64,000 nt of DNA from Magnetococcales bacterium (lineage in GTDB: Bacteria; Pseudomonadota; Magnetococcia; Magnetococcales; JADFZT01): positions 1-64,000 of the forward strand of contig JADFZT010000021.1 of the NCBI GenBank assembly GCA_015232395.1, in the 5' to 3' direction. The notes under the pieces were generated by a model that saw nothing but the letters and a program-made list of their open reading frames with translations, was not told the origin of the DNA and did no database searches. The number at the start of each line of letters is the position of its first letter. The first letter of the stretch is position 1. The position numbers and the translations under genes are program-made. Positions 63,017 through 64,000 of this stretch are shown here, one piece after another.

Positions 63017-64000
63017 TCACTCGCAATAGTATTTACAGAGGGTCTTCCAAAGGGAATCCCGTAATTCCGGCTGACTGTCGGCCAGATTGTTATGCTCCAG
63101 GGGATCCTCATTGATGTCAAAAAGCTTGAAGGTCCCCTCCTCGACATAGTTGATCAGATGCATGCCGTTTTTGTAGATGGAGATCTTCGTTCCCTCCAGT
63201 TCGGTGGAGGAAATGATGGGGCGTTCATCATAATTTACCCTCTCTCCCCGCAGTATCGGCATCAGGGAGCGTGCATCCAGCTCGGAAGTGTCGATCTCAA
63301 CCCCCAGATAATCGAGCAGTGTCGGTAACAGGTCCATGGTGCGCACCATGGGTTCGATCACCTGCTGGGAGGTTTGGTGGGGGAACTTAATCATGAACGG
63401 TACGGAGAGCTCGGCGTTGTAGAGGTGATCGCCGTGGGAAAAGGCCGAGGCATCCGCCTGTTCGGTCATCAGCTCGCCATGATCGGCCAGTATCACGATC
63501 ATGGATTTATCATAGACTCCCAGCTTCTTCAGGTGGTTCATCAATTTACCCACTTGAGAATCCGCATAGCGGATTTCAGCATCGTAGGCCGCGATATAGA
63601 TGCCATCCTCCTGATAGGCGGCCGCTTTGTTGTTGGGTGCGTCAAACTTCCATCGGATGTTGGGCGGGATATCGGTATAGGTCAGCCGTCCCACCGGGGT
63701 CAGATCGATGAGGCTTAAGAGGGTGGGGTCATGGTTTAGATAGGTGTCATCGCTCAGATAGTCGGCAAAATGATTGGTCTCGTTTAGGGACCAGTTATAG
63801 GGCCAATGGGGATTGAGCAAGGCCAGAAACATGAAAAAATTTTCGTTATCACGCCAATCGGCGATCCAGTCGATGGCTTCGTCAACGGCGCTGGCGTCGG
63901 AGTGGGTGGAGTCGGGATCCAGATTGGTGTGGTAGATCTTTTCCCTGAAATCCCCTACCAGATATTTGGTGATATAGTTTCTGAGCAGCGCAAGCGTGTG
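63017..64000 (-). CDS. Sulfatase/alkaline-phosphatase-superfamily hydrolase, C-terminal part
   Basis: The frame stays open from 63832 to the window end, so this is the C-terminal part of a longer gene. Visible: NPHWPYNW, DSQVGKLMNHLKKLG, VILADHGELM with the metal Asp/His, and SHGDHLYNAELSVPFMIKFP. The catalytic CxPxR cysteine lies beyond the edge, so whether it is a true sulfatase or a phosphoglycerol transferase-type enzyme cannot be told. Ends close to the tandem repeat. Confidence 0.85.
   Translation of the reverse strand, partial: HTLALLRNYITKYLVGDFREKIYHTNLDPDSTHSDASAVDEAIDWIADWRDNENFFMFLALLNPHWPYNWSLNETNHFADYLSDDTYLNHDPTLLSLIDLTPVGRLTYTDIPPNIRWKFDAPNNKAAAYQEDGIYIAAYDAEIRYADSQVGKLMNHLKKLGVYDKSMIVILADHGELMTEQADASAFSHGDHLYNAELSVPFMIKFPHQTSQQVIEPMVRTMDLLPTLLDYLGVEIDTSELDARSLMPILRGERVNYDERPIISSTELEGTKISIYKNGMHLINYVEEGTFKLFDINEDPLEHNNLADSQPELRDSLWKTLCKYYCE

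Noticed and set aside
62781-63147. Minus-strand ORFs encoding Gly/Asn/Arg-rich repeats (GIGGIGG, NRGNRG) over the tandem repeat
   Set aside because: They are translations of the tandem CGATTCCCC repeat, without ribosome sites or a known product.

Overview
The window reads as about 64 kb of chromosome from a Gram-negative, probably autotrophic or mixotrophic, proteobacterium. Outer-membrane and lipoprotein genes, sigma-54 and NarL-type regulators, an inorganic-carbon (DAB) pump, a secreted delta-class carbonic anhydrase and a molybdenum formate dehydrogenase support this. A Magnetococcus-like lineage is possible, but no taxonomic marker is present: the only stable RNA is the 3' end of a tRNA-Arg at the left edge. 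There is no rRNA, CRISPR array or intact insertion sequence. Several short palindromic or MITE-like repeats and four toxin-antitoxin loci (two of them decayed) show an actively rearranging genome.

Layout: 1-45 is a partial tRNA. 176-3472 is a sigma-54 two-component system. 3653-6798 is a four-gene operon of small membrane proteins and NAD(P)-binding SDR proteins. 7102-10082 holds formate dehydrogenase and a FeoC-like protein. 10108-10594 is a RelE/antitoxin pair, followed by MITE copy 1. 11098-13350 holds a CNNM/CorC-type membrane protein and a CinA-like molybdopterin-binding protein. 13459-15774 is a minus-strand pair: a double-rubredoxin/glutamate-synthase-like flavoprotein and rubrerythrin.

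16289-25748 is the metabolic centrepiece: DabA (17759-21058) and DabB (21051-22616) surrounded by three further NuoM-like proton-channel subunits. A PEGA/FGE-domain membrane protein follows. 27821-32138 is an accessory stretch with an Rpn-type nuclease and its truncated copy, a secreted agmatine-deiminase-like enzyme, a broken Phd antitoxin, an AT-rich DUF4760-like gene and repeats. 32221-35835 holds a FadL-type porin and a NarL-type two-component pair. 36478-42219 holds small unknown genes, a lipoprotein joining a Cache sensor to a CheD-like domain, and an adenylate cyclase.

43082-53736 is a surface-glycan region: CDP-glucose 4,6-dehydratase, two methyltransferase-like genes, a glycosyltransferase-like gene, then a tight run of NeuB-like synthase, SpsF-like cytidylyltransferase, a HAD/class IV aminotransferase fusion, a TIM-barrel isomerase and two SDRs. 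The run looks like a nonulosonate or related CMP-sugar pathway that fits none of the standard gene sets. 53781-54361 is a RelB/YafQ-like locus with a damaged toxin. The rest carries the delta carbonic anhydrase, MITE copy 2, a cold-shock protein, a solute-binding protein beside a hybrid histidine kinase, a quinone-oxidoreductase-like enzyme, a ParD-like/RelE pair, a tandem repeat block and the end of a sulfatase gene that runs off the right edge.

Themes that join distant genes: carbon supply (DAB cluster, delta carbonic anhydrase, formate dehydrogenase) and surface-glycan production. I worked by reading only; family assignments rest on recognised motifs, not on database searches.
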